DNA from: Verrucomicrobiota bacterium
GTDB lineage: Bacteria; Verrucomicrobiota; Verrucomicrobiia; Opitutales; Opitutaceae
NCBI GenBank assembly: GCA_016235555.1
Contig: JACRKC010000055.1
Coordinates: 111,536 to 175,535, forward strand
DNA: 64,000 nt
Direction: 5' to 3'
Shown: positions 39,407 to 49,344 of the stretch, piece by piece
Position numbering within the stretch: position 1 is the first letter of the stretch
How the letters are laid out: each line of letters opens with the position of its first letter
The notes under the pieces: generated by a model
The model's input: only the letters and a program-made list of their open reading frames with translations
What the model was told of the DNA's origin: nothing
Databases searched by the model: none
Position numbers and translations under genes: made by a program

Positions 39407-40999
39407 TCAGGTGGCACGAGGTTGCGGAACAGAGTCCAGGCGCAGGGTCGCGACGGCGCCGACGACCTGGCCGCCGTCCTGCAGCGGGACGACGGTGAGG
39501 GTCGCACGCAACCGCGTGCCGTCCTTGGCGATCACGACCGCGGGTTGATTGACCAGGCTGGCGCCGAGCGTCACGGCCTCGGCCAGCGCGTCGCCGGCCG
39601 CGCTGGGGTCCGAGGCGAGGCGCAGGACCCGGCCGACCGGGGTCTTCACCACCTCCTTCGGCGTGTAACCGGCCGCGCGCGTGACGGCCGGATTGATGCG
39701 CGCGATATTCCGCCCCTTCGTGATCACGAACACCAGCTCGCCGATCGAGTCGATGATCAGGTTGTTGTATTTCAGCTGGTGCTCGAGCGACTGGGCCGCC
39801 CAGCGGCGCTCGGCGTGCTGGGCCTTGAGGGCGTCGCGCATCGCGCGGAACGAACGCGTGAGGCGGCCGATCTCGTCGTCGCGCACCACCGCGGGAATCG
39901 TGCAGTCGAGGTTGCGCTGCGCGATCTCGTCCGCCGAGGCGGCCAGCGGGGCGAGCGGGCGCAACGCGCGGCGCGTCACGCCGATGACGATCCCCGCCAG
40001 CAACAGCAGGCTGGCGCCGAGATAGGCCGCGGCGATGCGGCGAAACGCCCGCTGGTGCTTCAGGAACTCCGCCTCGTCGTAACCGATGATCACGCCCCAC
40101 CCCGCGACCTTGGAGGGTTTGTAGTTCACATGCACGCGGCGCCCGCGGATCGGCTCGACGTAGCTGAGCGCGCCCTGGCGCTTCGCGAGGATGTGCTGCC
40201 GGATGGCGGCGAGCTCGGGCGCGTTTTCCCGCTCGGCGAGCGTCTCGATGGTCTCCGCGATCACATAGTTGGGGTTCGGATGGATGATCAGCTTTCCGGT
40301 GCGCGAGAAGACGATGGCATAGCTCGTGTCGGAAAACTCGCTCGCGTTCGCCAGCCGGCGCAGCCAGTCGAGCTCGATCACCGCCGACACCGCGCCGACC
40401 GGCACCCGCCGGTCATTGACCGTCCGCACCATCGGCACGGCGATGCGCACCACGTTCCGCTCAACCCCGCCTTGGTCGAAGAATGGCTCGCTCCACACGG
40501 GCAGCCCCTTGTCGATCACCTCGCGATACCAGTCGCGATTCCAGTAGGCTTGATCCGGCGCCGCGAGATCGCGGGTCACGAAGCGGTTCGCCACCCGCGA
40601 ACGGTGCACGTAAAACCCGGAGCGCTCGACCGCCGCATCGAGCAACCGCGGTTCGAACGCGATGCTGAAACCGGCGACGCCGGCCTGATCGAGCATGAGG
40701 TTGCTCGCGGTGCGCTGGACCTCGGCGGTGGTGAGCGGGCGGCCCTCCAGGTCGCGCGCGACGGTGCGGGCCAGCCGCTCGGCGGCTCCGAGCACCGCAT
40801 CGAGCCCGTCCACCACTCCCAGCGTGGATTGCATCGCCTGCACCTCCGCCTGCTCGCGCAGCAGGCGTTCGACCGCCCGACGGTTGACTTCCGTGAGCGC
40901 GAGCAGCGTGGCGCCGCTCAAGATCAGAATCCAGCCGGCAAGCCGGACTGGGAGGCTCTGAAAAAAAGCGGAGCGCGTGGACTGGGCGGCCGTCGGCAT
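39407..40999 (-). CDS. membrane sensor: dCache, HAMP and PAS, without kinase domain
   Basis: 530 aa: TM1 at about residues 20-40 (LAGWILILSGATLLAL), a periplasmic double-Cache domain (about 45-330; with GFSIAFEPRLLDAAVERSG, RDWYREVIDKGLPVWSEPFF and RTVNDRRVPVGAVSAVI), TM2 at about 340-362, HAMP (ALRPLAPLAASADEIAQRNL, DDEIGRLTRSFRAMRDAL), then a single C-terminal PAS domain (NNLIIDSIGELVFVIT, INPAVTRAAGYTPKEVV). It ends after the PAS domain: no histidine kinase, cyclase or phosphatase follows. It must signal through a partner, most simply a kinase encoded elsewhere that also phosphorylates the adjacent receiver. The ATG at 40999 is chosen over upstream non-homologous frame. Confidence 0.85.
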   Translation of the reverse strand: MPTAAQSTRSAFFQSLPVRLAGWILILSGATLLALTEVNRRAVERLLREQAEVQAMQSTLGVVDGLDAVLGAAERLARTVARDLEGRPLTTAEVQRTASNLMLDQAGVAGFSIAFEPRLLDAAVERSGFYVHRSRVANRFVTRDLAAPDQAYWNRDWYREVIDKGLPVWSEPFFDQGGVERNVVRIAVPMVRTVNDRRVPVGAVSAVIELDWLRRLANASEFSDTSYAIVFSRTGKLIIHPNPNYVIAETIETLAERENAPELAAIRQHILAKRQGALSYVEPIRGRRVHVNYKPSKVAGWGVIIGYDEAEFLKHQRAFRRIAAAYLGASLLLLAGIVIGVTRRALRPLAPLAASADEIAQRNLDCTIPAVVRDDEIGRLTRSFRAMRDALKAQHAERRWAAQSLEHQLKYNNLIIDSIGELVFVITKGRNIARINPAVTRAAGYTPKEVVKTPVGRVLRLASDPSAAGDALAEAVTLGASLVNQPAVVIAKDGTRLRATLTVVPLQDGGQVVGAVATLRLDSVPQPRAT

Positions 41000-41099
41000 C
41001 GGCGGCAACTGTTGCCGGAACCGCCGCAGCGTTGCAAGAGCGGCGACCCGCGTCGTTGAAGCGCTTGCTACCCACCCCCGCCTCCGCCACGCTCCGCCC

Positions 41100-42089
<990 letters not shown>

Positions 42090-42475
42090 TATTCCTCCGC
42101 CTCCGAGGGCGAAGCCGCGCGCGCGGATGCGGCCGCGCCGGCCGCGATTTTTCCGACCGGCTCGCCAACTCGAGGCCGAACCCTGGCGGGGCCCGCACCG
42201 GGCCGGCTCCCCGCGTGCAAGTCCGGCCCGGGGCGCATCCCAGTATCTTGCAATCCGGCGAGAGCGCCGGAGCCGCGGTTTTCAACCGCCGGGCTTGGGC
42301 GCGGACAAAAGCGCCCCTCCGCATGGCCGAAAAGTGAGATGCGCCCTCCGGCTCGATCGTTTCGGCCTTGGTTTCCGCCGGCGGTTCAACAGTTTCGCTG
42401 CTTTGGTTTTCGGACTCATGCGACGGACAAGCCAAGCCTTCTTCATCCGCTTATCCGCTCCATGGCACCTACAAC
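42090..42475. other. gap between oppF and the rsmB-like gene
   Basis: No gene is supported in these 386 bases. The main content is the repeat copy listed next. Confidence 0.6.
42225..42346 (+). repeat. dispersed GAGATGCGCCC-type repeat, copy 3
   Basis: GGGGCGCATCCCAG, TTGCAATCCGGCGAG, a GCGGTTTTCAACCGC hairpin, GGGCTTGGGCGC, AAAAGCGCCCCTCCGCATGG and GTGAGATGCGCCC follow in the same order as in the copy at 18095-18190. Confidence 0.65.
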
Positions 42476-43642
42476 ATGAGCATCGCCGGCAGTCAGCAAC
42501 GCACCGCCCTCAAGCTTCTCCACGAGATCCAGCCGCACTGGCGCCGAGACCGCGCGATGCCCCTGCGCATCGAGTCGATTCTCCGCGCACACCGCTCCAT
42601 CGGTTCGCGCGACCGCCGGCTCTATCGCGAACTCGCCTACACGACGCTACGCTATCTGCCGTGGATCGAACCACTGCTCGCAGCCGAACCCGAGCGCGCC
42701 CTCCGTCTCGTGGCGTGGCTCGCCGCGGAGAACAAAGCGACGGCCAGCTTCCGCGCCGCCCTGCGGGGCGACTGGCCGGAGCGCCCGGCCACGCTGGCCG
42801 ACCAGGCGGCGTTCCTTGGCGCCGAGCCCGCGGCGTTGCTCCCCGGTTGGTTCCGCGAACACGCCCCGGAACTTTTCGCGCCGGCCGAACTGGAAACCCA
42901 GCTCCGGCGCGCTCCCTTGTGGCTGCGCACGAAGCCCGGTTCGCTCGGCGTGATCGAGGCGGAGTTCGCCCGACTGGGCTGGCGCACATCACGCACTGAT
43001 CTCCTGCCCACCGCCCTGCGCGTGCATGGAGAGGCGGACGTGGCCAAAACCGAGTCATTCGCCCGCGGCCTCATCGAGGTGCAGGATCTCGGTTCGCAAC
43101 TCGTCCTCGCTCACGCCGCGATCGAGCCGGGCGGCGTCTGGCTCGACGGCTGCGCCGGGGCCGGCGGCAAAACCCTGCAACTCTCGCAGCTCGCCGCGCG
43201 CGTCGACGCGCATGACATCCGTCCCGCCGCACTCGAGGAACTCTCGGCGCGCGCCGCCCGCGCCGGTGCGACCAACATCCGCATTCTGCCCACGCCGCCC
43301 GCCGATTCCTACGATGGCGTGCTGGTCGACGCTCCGTGCACCGGCTCCGGCACGTGGCGCCGCGCCCCGCACCTCAAGTGGACGACCACGCCCGAGATCG
43401 TGGCCGAGCACGCCACCCGCCAGCTGAAAATCCTCACGCGCCTCTCCGCGCGCGTGCGCCCCGGCGGCCGGCTGATCTACGCCACCTGCTCGCTGAGCCG
43501 TCACGAAAACGAAGCGGTCGTCGCGGCGTTCGTCGGTGAACACGGTGATTTCTGCCCGGACCCGACGCACCCGCCGCGCACCATCCTGCCTTCGCACCAC
43601 GACACGGATGGTTTCTTTGTCGCCGCGCTGCGCCGCAGCTGA
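42476..43642 (+). CDS. 16S rRNA (cytosine-C5)-methyltransferase, RsmB-like
   Basis: 388 aa. An N-terminal NusB-like helical domain (about residues 1-120; RRLYRELAYTTLRYLPWIE) precedes a SAM-dependent MTase: WLDGCAGAGGKTLQLSQLA (SAM site), VLVDAPCTGSGTWRR (motif IV with its Cys) and LIYATCSLSRHENE (motif VI with the nucleophile Cys). RsmB methylates C967 of 16S rRNA in E. coli; other family members methylate C1407, so the exact site is inferred. The ATG at 42476 gives full length. It is followed 46 bp later by scpA. Confidence 0.9.
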   Translation: MSIAGSQQRTALKLLHEIQPHWRRDRAMPLRIESILRAHRSIGSRDRRLYRELAYTTLRYLPWIEPLLAAEPERALRLVAWLAAENKATASFRAALRGDWPERPATLADQAAFLGAEPAALLPGWFREHAPELFAPAELETQLRRAPLWLRTKPGSLGVIEAEFARLGWRTSRTDLLPTALRVHGEADVAKTESFARGLIEVQDLGSQLVLAHAAIEPGGVWLDGCAGAGGKTLQLSQLAARVDAHDIRPAALEELSARAARAGATNIRILPTPPADSYDGVLVDAPCTGSGTWRRAPHLKWTTTPEIVAEHATRQLKILTRLSARVRPGGRLIYATCSLSRHENEAVVAAFVGEHGDFCPDPTHPPRTILPSHHDTDGFFVAALRRS

Positions 43643-43688
43643 ATTTCCCCTTGCCGCGCCCCCGGCGCCCCCAACGATTCACCGCAAC

Positions 43689-44465
43689 GTGGTTCCCGAC
43701 GCCGATTATCGCATCAAACTTCAGGTCTTCGAAGGCCCGCTCGACCTGCTCCTCTTTCTCATCCGCAAGAACGAGCTGGATATTTACGACATCCCGATCG
43801 AGTCCGTGACCAGGCAGTATCTCGAGGCGCTGCGCGCCATGCAGCAACTCGACCTCGACCTCGCGGGAGAATTTTTCGTGATGGCGGCCACGTTGATGGA
43901 AATCAAAAGCCGCATGCTGCTCCCGCGCGGTCTGGCGGCCGTCGACCCCAACGCCGAGGAGGACGGCCTCGATCCGCGCTGGGAGCTCGTTCACCAGCTC
44001 CTGCAATACAAGAAATTCAAGGAAGCCGCCGCCAAGCTCAACGAACTGGCGGTCGAGCGGCAGAATCTGATGGAGCGCTACGTGTCCGCGTTGAACGATC
44101 ACAGCGACCGGCCGTTGAAGGGCGTCAACCGCATCGAGCTGTGGAACGTCTTCAACATCGTATTGCGCCGCCTGGCCGAGAAACTCGTCGTCGGCGAGAT
44201 CCACGACGAGGTGGTGACGGTCGCCGATCAGATGGAATGGCTGCTCACGCGGGTGCAGACGGAGAAGTCGTTTGTGTTTTCGCACCTCTTCCCCGAAGGG
44301 GTCACCCTGCGGCGGCTCGTCGCCACGTTCCTGGCGGTCCTGGAGCTCACCCGGCTCAAGAAACTGCGGCTGCGGCAAAACGAGGCGTTCAGCGACATCC
44401 ACTGCGACGCCGTCGACGAAAACCCGCTTGAAACCGCCGTCGCCGCCGGCACCGTCACCGCGTGA
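43689..44465 (+). CDS. scpA: segregation and condensation protein A
   Basis: ScpA is the kleisin subunit bridging the SMC heads in the bacterial condensin. The N-terminus IKLQVFEGPLDLLLFLIRKN with ELDIYDIPIESVTRQYLE, and AGEFFVMAATLMEIKSRMLL are diagnostic; the C-terminal winged helix (VTLRRLVATFLAVLELTRL) contacts SMC. 258 aa from a GTG at 43689; the longer open frame upstream lies in the rsmB shadow. scpB is usually adjacent but not here. The next gene overlaps its stop by four bases (GTGA). Confidence 0.93.
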   Translation: MVPDADYRIKLQVFEGPLDLLLFLIRKNELDIYDIPIESVTRQYLEALRAMQQLDLDLAGEFFVMAATLMEIKSRMLLPRGLAAVDPNAEEDGLDPRWELVHQLLQYKKFKEAAAKLNELAVERQNLMERYVSALNDHSDRPLKGVNRIELWNVFNIVLRRLAEKLVVGEIHDEVVTVADQMEWLLTRVQTEKSFVFSHLFPEGVTLRRLVATFLAVLELTRLKKLRLRQNEAFSDIHCDAVDENPLETAVAAGTVTA

Positions 44466-44728
44466 CTCCCAAGAAGCCAACGAAACGCAAACCGCGCCGC
44501 CAACCGAAGGCTGCACTGCTCGGTCTCGGGCTGGACAACGACGACGGTCACAAGCGCATCACCACCGGCGATCAGTTCGCGATCCTGGGCGGCTCGGCGG
44601 AGACCCACGGCCGGATGACCGAGACCGTTGTGAAGACGTTTGAGGAGCTGAAAACTCGCGGCAAGCACCTCCATCAGGTCGAACCCGACGAACTCGCCGA
44701 GATTCTTCACAAATCCACCCCGCGCTGA
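44462..44728 (+). CDS. small basic protein of unknown function
   Basis: An 88-aa protein starting with GTG at 44462 inside the scpA stop (GTGA). The first 20 residues are Lys/Arg/Pro-rich; the remainder has DGHKRITTGDQFAILGGS and a helical segment ending HLHQVEPDELAEILHKS. I do not recognise the family. The tight overlap shows it is translated with scpA. A DNA- or chromosome-associated role is possible from the basic start and context only. Confidence 0.72.
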   Translation: MTPKKPTKRKPRRQPKAALLGLGLDNDDGHKRITTGDQFAILGGSAETHGRMTETVVKTFEELKTRGKHLHQVEPDELAEILHKSTPR

Positions 44729-44731
44729 CCG

Positions 44732-44872
44732 ATGATCTCCCCCGATCGCGTCCCGGCTCCGGCGGAAGCCGACCCTTCCATCGCGGAACCGCCCTCGTGG
44801 ATCGTCGGTGTCTGCGGCGTGGCGGCGGTTGCGTCCGCGCTGTTTGCCGTTCTCTTGTTTTTGAACCGATAA
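44732..44872 (+). CDS. 46-aa single-span membrane protein
   Basis: The ATG at 44732 is four bases past the previous stop, and the TAA at 44870-44872 is five bases before trxA. The peptide has a Pro/Glu-rich head (about 20 residues), a Trp, then one hydrophobic helix (IVGVCGVAAVASALFAVLL) and a short NR tail, with the topology of a small inner-membrane peptide. No family is recognised. Its exact fit between two co-directional genes is the main argument that it is real. Confidence 0.65.
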   Translation: MISPDRVPAPAEADPSIAEPPSWIVGVCGVAAVASALFAVLLFLNR

Positions 44873-44877
44873 AACTC

Positions 44878-45210
44878 ATGTCCGAAAAAATCAGCAATCT
44901 CACCACCGACACTTTCAAGTCCGCCATCACGTCGTCCGCGACGCCCGTGCTGGTCGATTTCTGGGCCCCTTGGTGCGGTCCCTGCAAGGCGATCGCCCCG
45001 ATTCTCGAGGAGCTGGCGACCGAGCTCGACGGCAAATTGAAGATCGCCAAGGTCAACATCGACGAAAACGACAGCATCTCGGTGGACTACGGCGTCCGGG
45101 CGATCCCCACGATGATTCTGTTCAAGAACGGCCAGCCGGCCGAAACCCTCGTCGGCATGATGCCCAAGGCCACGCTCAAGGCCAAGCTCGCCGCACACGT
45201 CGCCGCCTGA
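44878..45210 (+). CDS. trxA: thioredoxin
   Basis: 110-aa thioredoxin with active-site WCGPC (C33, C36) in VLVDFWAPWCGPCKAI, then IAKVNIDEND and the cis-Pro segment VRAIPTMILFKNGQ. It serves as a general disulfide reductant, for example for the peroxiredoxin at 17386-17859. It ends the apparent scpA operon. Confidence 0.96.
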   Translation: MSEKISNLTTDTFKSAITSSATPVLVDFWAPWCGPCKAIAPILEELATELDGKLKIAKVNIDENDSISVDYGVRAIPTMILFKNGQPAETLVGMMPKATLKAKLAAHVAA

Positions 45211-45228
45211 GCCCGCCGCCGGGCCGCG

Positions 45229-46110
45229 CTACCAGACCAATCCGGCCGAAAACAGCACCGCGTAGATCGCCAGCAGTTTTCCCGTGTCGCCCAGCAACTC
45301 GATGAGTTCGCCGGGCGTTTTGCTGTCCCGCAACCGGCGCCGGTGCCTCCACATCACCGGCGCCAGCAAGCACGGGAGCAGGCAGGCGACACTCCGGTGG
45401 CGCGCCGCGACCACGAGCGGCACGGCGGCTGCGACCGCCAGCGAGGCGGCGAACTGCACGCGGGCCGCGCCGCGTCCGAGCCGCACCACCAGCGTGCGCT
45501 TGTTGGCCGCGGCGTCGGTGTCCGCGTCGCGATAGTTGTTCACGACGAGAATATTCGCCGCCAGCAGACCGATCGGCACCGCGGCCAGCAGCGCCCCGGT
45601 CGTCACCTGCCCGGCCTGCACGAAGTAGGTCGCACCGACTGCGACCAGTCCGAAAAATACGAACACAAACACATCGCCGAGTCCGTGGTAAGCCAGCGGC
45701 CACGGACCGCCGGTGTAAGCGATGCCGCACACGATGCTCGTCACGCCCACGATCAACAGCCCCGGCCCACCCCACCGGATCAGCGAAAGTCCGAGCACAA
45801 ACGCCACGGCAAACACCCCCCACATCGCGGCGCGCATCGTGCCCGGCGCGATCAGACCCGCCGCCACCGCCCGCCGCGGACCGACGCGCGTCGCGTTGTC
45901 AGCGCCCCGCACGAAATCGTAATAGTCGTTGGCGAAGTTCGTGCCGATCTGCACGAGCAGCGCGAACCCGAGGCACAGACTCGCCGCGCCGACATCGAAT
46001 CGCCCGTCCCGCCACGCCAGCGCCGATCCCACCAGCACGGGCGCCACCGCCGCCGGCAGCGTGCGCGGCCGCGTCGCCCCCAGCCAGATGTGCCAACGCG
46101 CTTCCGTCAC
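45229..46110 (-). CDS. menA: 1,4-dihydroxy-2-naphthoate polyprenyltransferase
   Basis: A UbiA-family integral membrane enzyme that prenylates DHNA in menaquinone synthesis. It starts TEARWHIWLGATRPRTLPAA and carries the first aspartate-rich motif NFANDYYDF (about residues 55-70) and the second, NNYRDADTDAAANKRTL (about 190). Both are MenA-typical rather than UbiA or COX10. About eight to nine TM helices. 293 aa from a GTG at 46110 overlapping the previous stop (GTGA). It implies menaquinone-based respiration. Confidence 0.92.
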   Translation of the reverse strand: MTEARWHIWLGATRPRTLPAAVAPVLVGSALAWRDGRFDVGAASLCLGFALLVQIGTNFANDYYDFVRGADNATRVGPRRAVAAGLIAPGTMRAAMWGVFAVAFVLGLSLIRWGGPGLLIVGVTSIVCGIAYTGGPWPLAYHGLGDVFVFVFFGLVAVGATYFVQAGQVTTGALLAAVPIGLLAANILVVNNYRDADTDAAANKRTLVVRLGRGAARVQFAASLAVAAAVPLVVAARHRSVACLLPCLLAPVMWRHRRRLRDSKTPGELIELLGDTGKLLAIYAVLFSAGLVW

Positions 46111-46805
46111 GTCGGCGAGCCCGGTCCGCGCGGCTGCGCCTTGCGCGCCATGATGATGAGCGGACGGTTGGCGAGCAGGCTGAGGAGCACCGGCATGAAA
46201 CCCAGCAGGCCCGCGAACATCGCGGTCTTGTCGCCCAGCCCGGCGAAATACTGCCCGAACACCGCCATCAACACCGCGTAGACCGCCAGGAAACCCCGGG
46301 CGTTGCTGAACAACGGATTGATCGCCCAGATCGCCACGAAAGCAAAAACCGCCGCCGCTGGTTCGCACAACGGCACCGACATCCCCGCCAGAAAGAAGAT
46401 CGGCGGGTAGAAAGTCAGCCGGCTCCGCTCATACCGAATCGTCTGGACGAGCAGTCCGGCCACCAGAATCGCTCCCTTCACCGCGAGGAGCCCTCTCTCT
46501 TGGGCGGCCGCCGCGCCCTCGGCCAGTTGCACACAGGACTCGACTTTCAACCCGCCCACGATGCACACCGCACCGGCCGCCGCCCGGAGCAGATCGACGA
46601 AGTTGCGAAACTTGCCGATTTCAGTGCGAAAATTCACCCGCGGATCCCCCGGCTCATGCACGTCCCACGGCTCCACCACCGTCCTGGCGTTCGACGAGTC
46701 GCGCCGAGCCCTCCGCTTAAACAGCACGCTGCCGAGTCGCAGCCATTTGCGCGGAAACCACAGCAGCAAAATGGCCAGAACCAACTGGGGGACGTTGACG
46801 ATCAT
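46107..46805 (-). CDS. polytopic membrane protein, unknown function
   Basis: 232 aa with a start anchored at the membrane (MIVNVPQLVLAILLLWFP) and four or five later hydrophobic segments, such as GAILVAGLLVQTI, FFLAGMSVPLCE and VYAVLMAVFGQYFAGLG. No known family is apparent. Its stop overlaps the menA start by four bases, so it is translated together with menA. Confidence 0.75.
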   Translation of the reverse strand: MIVNVPQLVLAILLLWFPRKWLRLGSVLFKRRARRDSSNARTVVEPWDVHEPGDPRVNFRTEIGKFRNFVDLLRAAAGAVCIVGGLKVESCVQLAEGAAAAQERGLLAVKGAILVAGLLVQTIRYERSRLTFYPPIFFLAGMSVPLCEPAAAVFAFVAIWAINPLFSNARGFLAVYAVLMAVFGQYFAGLGDKTAMFAGLLGFMPVLLSLLANRPLIIMARKAQPRGPGSPT

Positions 46806-46869
46806 CGTGGCGGAGGGCCGGGCGCATCAAGCGCCCCCAGCCGGCCAGTGTCAAAGGCAACCGCGACCT

Positions 46870-47649
46870 TCATCTGCCGGCGGGCCGGTAGGCGCGCAGG
46901 GGCTCCACGCCCAGATCGCGTTCGAGTTCGCGGATGCGCGCCAGCACCAAGTCGGCCGCCGCGGCCTCCTCATCGCGCGGCAGCTGCGGATGCAGCTTCA
47001 CGAGCCACTCCAGCGCCTCGGCCTTTCGTCCGATCCGCTTCAACATCTCGGCGTGCAGGCGCGCCGCATAGTAGGGCCCGCGCAGCTCCCACGCCCGCCG
47101 GTAGCTGACCGCCGCGGCCGCCGGATCCCGCAGGCGCGTCAGCTCGATATTGGCCCGCTCGACCCAAAGGTCGGGACTCGCGCCGTGAAACACCGCCGCC
47201 TCGTCCAACCGCCGGATCGCCAGCCGCGCCTGCTCGGCATCGATGCGCTGCTGGTCCGCCTCCGGCACCCGGCCGGTTCCTCCCGCGGCCGCGATGCGCC
47301 ACGCCGGCATGTCGTAGGCGAGGATGCGCGCACTGTTCAGCCAGAAATAAACCGGCCGGGGATCGAGGGTCGTCACCAGATGGGTCAGCGTCTCCACCGC
47401 CGGCAGATCATGTTTTTCCCAGATCATGTAGACCCGCACCCAGCTGAAATCCGCCGCGATCGCCCGGAAGCCTCCGAGCACCCCGAGCGTCAGGCCGCGC
47501 CCGGCCGCCGCCACGATCGATTCCATGCGGCCCACCCCGGAAACAGCCCGCGCCTCGGCCCACAACCGTGTTTCAAGCGGGCGCAGCACCCCGCCCGTCA
47601 GCGCCAGTCCCGCGCCGATCACCCCGAAGAGCGTGACCTTAGATTTCAC
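46870..47649 (-). CDS. membrane-anchored TPR-like protein
   Basis: 259 aa from a GTG at 47649. An N-terminal hydrophobic segment (VTLFGVIGAGLALTGGVL) is followed by helical repeats with TPR character (DPAAAAVSYRRAWELRGP, then YAARLHAEMLKRIGRKAEAL). The middle part, DFSWVRVYMIWEKHD with LTTLDPRPVYFW, occurs in proteins coupled to ABC exporters. The start overlaps the permease stop by 11 bp, so it is probably part of this ABC operon. Function unknown. Confidence 0.72.
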   Translation of the reverse strand: MKSKVTLFGVIGAGLALTGGVLRPLETRLWAEARAVSGVGRMESIVAAAGRGLTLGVLGGFRAIAADFSWVRVYMIWEKHDLPAVETLTHLVTTLDPRPVYFWLNSARILAYDMPAWRIAAAGGTGRVPEADQQRIDAEQARLAIRRLDEAAVFHGASPDLWVERANIELTRLRDPAAAAVSYRRAWELRGPYYAARLHAEMLKRIGRKAEALEWLVKLHPQLPRDEEAAAADLVLARIRELERDLGVEPLRAYRPAGR

Positions 47650-48475
47650 GTTTGCGGAAACTGAAAATCGCCAGGCCGCTCGCCGCGGCCGCGTAAACCA
47701 ATCCGTAGAGGGTGGTCAGCGCCACGCCGGACCACGCCACCGGCGCTCCGCGGCCCAGCTGATCGGCGACATCGAACAACTGAAAATTGGGAAACATCAG
47801 CCCGATGCCGCCGGCCACCACGCGCATCGCGGCTCCGCCATCGCGCGCATAGGCCTCCTGCGCGAGATACTGCAGATGGCAGATCACCAGCACGAAGAAT
47901 CCCGCCGCCACCGTGTAGAGCTGCGTCTGCGCAAAACTCGCGACGAGCAGCGTGAACGCCGCCAGCACGGCAAACTTCACCCATTGCAACCACGCCGCCG
48001 CCGCCACCGCGCTGAACTCCGTCACCCGCCCCTGCGGAAAAGCCTCGGGAAACTCGCGCAGCAACGCACCCTCGCGCCACCACAGGAGCCCGGCGAGCAC
48101 CACGGTCAGCACCGCGCAGAACGCCGCCACCACCGCCCCCACCCCGAGCCACTTGCCGAGGAGCAACTCCGCCCGCCAGACCGGTTTCGCGAGCAGCGTC
48201 AGCGCCGTGCGTTGCTCGATCTCGCTGAAGAAGAGCTGAGCCGTGGCCACGATGGTGAGCGCCGAGCCGAAGAAAGCCATGGCCCCGAAACCGAAATCGG
48301 TGAGAAATTTCAATTCCGGCGCGCCGAAGTTGAAATCACGCAGCCCCTGCACGCCCGCAACCATCGCCAGCGCGAGCAGCAGCAGGAAGTTGAACAATTT
48401 CTGCCGCACCGCCTCGAGCAGCGTATTGCGCGCGATCAGCCCCACCCGCAACGGCGAAAAAGGCACCCGGTTCAT
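47639..48475 (-). CDS. ABC transporter permease (ABC-2 type)
   Basis: 278 aa with six hydrophobic segments. The start VGLIARNTLLEAVRQKLFN and the SEIEQRTALTLLAKPVWRAE segment are typical of ABC-2/NosY-type permeases. It overlaps the ATPase gene by four bases (ATGA), which pairs them as a single transporter. Substrate is not evident; families of this kind export lipids, drugs or copper-related substrates. Confidence 0.85.
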   Translation of the reverse strand: MNRVPFSPLRVGLIARNTLLEAVRQKLFNFLLLLALAMVAGVQGLRDFNFGAPELKFLTDFGFGAMAFFGSALTIVATAQLFFSEIEQRTALTLLAKPVWRAELLLGKWLGVGAVVAAFCAVLTVVLAGLLWWREGALLREFPEAFPQGRVTEFSAVAAAAWLQWVKFAVLAAFTLLVASFAQTQLYTVAAGFFVLVICHLQYLAQEAYARDGGAAMRVVAGGIGLMFPNFQLFDVADQLGRGAPVAWSGVALTTLYGLVYAAAASGLAIFSFRKREI

Positions 48476-49344
48476 CCTTCGCCCTCCCGTTTCGGCCCGA
48501 TCCGTTCCAGAAATATCCGGTCGAGGCGCGTGCGCGGCGTCGCGATGCTTTCGAGCGTCCGGCCGCGGGCCGCCAGCCACGCCCGCAGTTCGGCCTCTTC
48601 CCCCGTCGACAGCGACTCCACTACAAACGCGCGCCGGTCCGCCCGGCCGACCAGATCGCCCACCGCCCCCTCGAGTATCATCCGCCCGCGGTCGAGGATC
48701 GCCACGCGATCGCAGATGTCCTCGATCTGGCCGAGCAGATGCGAGGTGATGAGCACCGTTTTGCCCCGGCTCTTCAGTTCCAAAATCAACCGCGAGATCG
48801 CCGCGGCGCCCACCGGATCGACGCCCGCCGTCGGTTCGTCGAGAATCACCAACCGCGGATCATGCACCAGCGCCTGGGCGAGACCGATGCGTTGCAGCAT
48901 GCCTTTGGAGTAAGTGCCCACCCGGCGTTCGGCCGCCGCCGTCAGATCGACCCACGCGATCACCTCGTCCACCCGCGCGTCCATGGCCGGACCGCCCAGA
49001 CCGCAGATGCGCGCGTAAAACTTCACCAGCTCCCGCCCGGTGAGATGCCGGTAAAAATACGGCGATTCCGGCAGGTAGCCCACCTCGCGCCGCGATTCCA
49101 CCCGTGATCCCGCCACGCCGAACACCCGGCACTCCCCCGCCGTCGGCTCCAGCAGGCCGAGCAGCAGTTTGATGGTCGTGCTCTTGCCCGATCCATTCGG
49201 ACCGAGCAGTCCGTAAACCTGTCCGGCGCCGATCGTCAGATCGAGGTGATCGACCGCCCGCAGCTTCACCCCGCGCAGCCCGACGGAAAAATCCTTCACC
49301 AAGCCGCGCAGTTCGATCGCAGGCGTCGCCGCTGGGTCGCTCAT
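48472..49344 (-). CDS. ABC transporter ATP-binding protein (CcmA/NosF type)
   Basis: 290 aa. Walker A LLGPNGSGKSTTIKLL, signature TYSKGMLQRIGLAQAL, Walker B LVILDEPTAGVDPVG, H-loop ITSHLLGQI; GYLPESPYFYRHLTGRE is the Q-loop-following region typical of this class. It forms an exporter with the downstream permease. It overlaps the acylphosphatase stop by four bases (ATGA). Confidence 0.92.
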   Translation of the reverse strand: MSDPAATPAIELRGLVKDFSVGLRGVKLRAVDHLDLTIGAGQVYGLLGPNGSGKSTTIKLLLGLLEPTAGECRVFGVAGSRVESRREVGYLPESPYFYRHLTGRELVKFYARICGLGGPAMDARVDEVIAWVDLTAAAERRVGTYSKGMLQRIGLAQALVHDPRLVILDEPTAGVDPVGAAAISRLILELKSRGKTVLITSHLLGQIEDICDRVAILDRGRMILEGAVGDLVGRADRRAFVVESLSTGEEAELRAWLAARGRTLESIATPRTRLDRIFLERIGPKREGEG

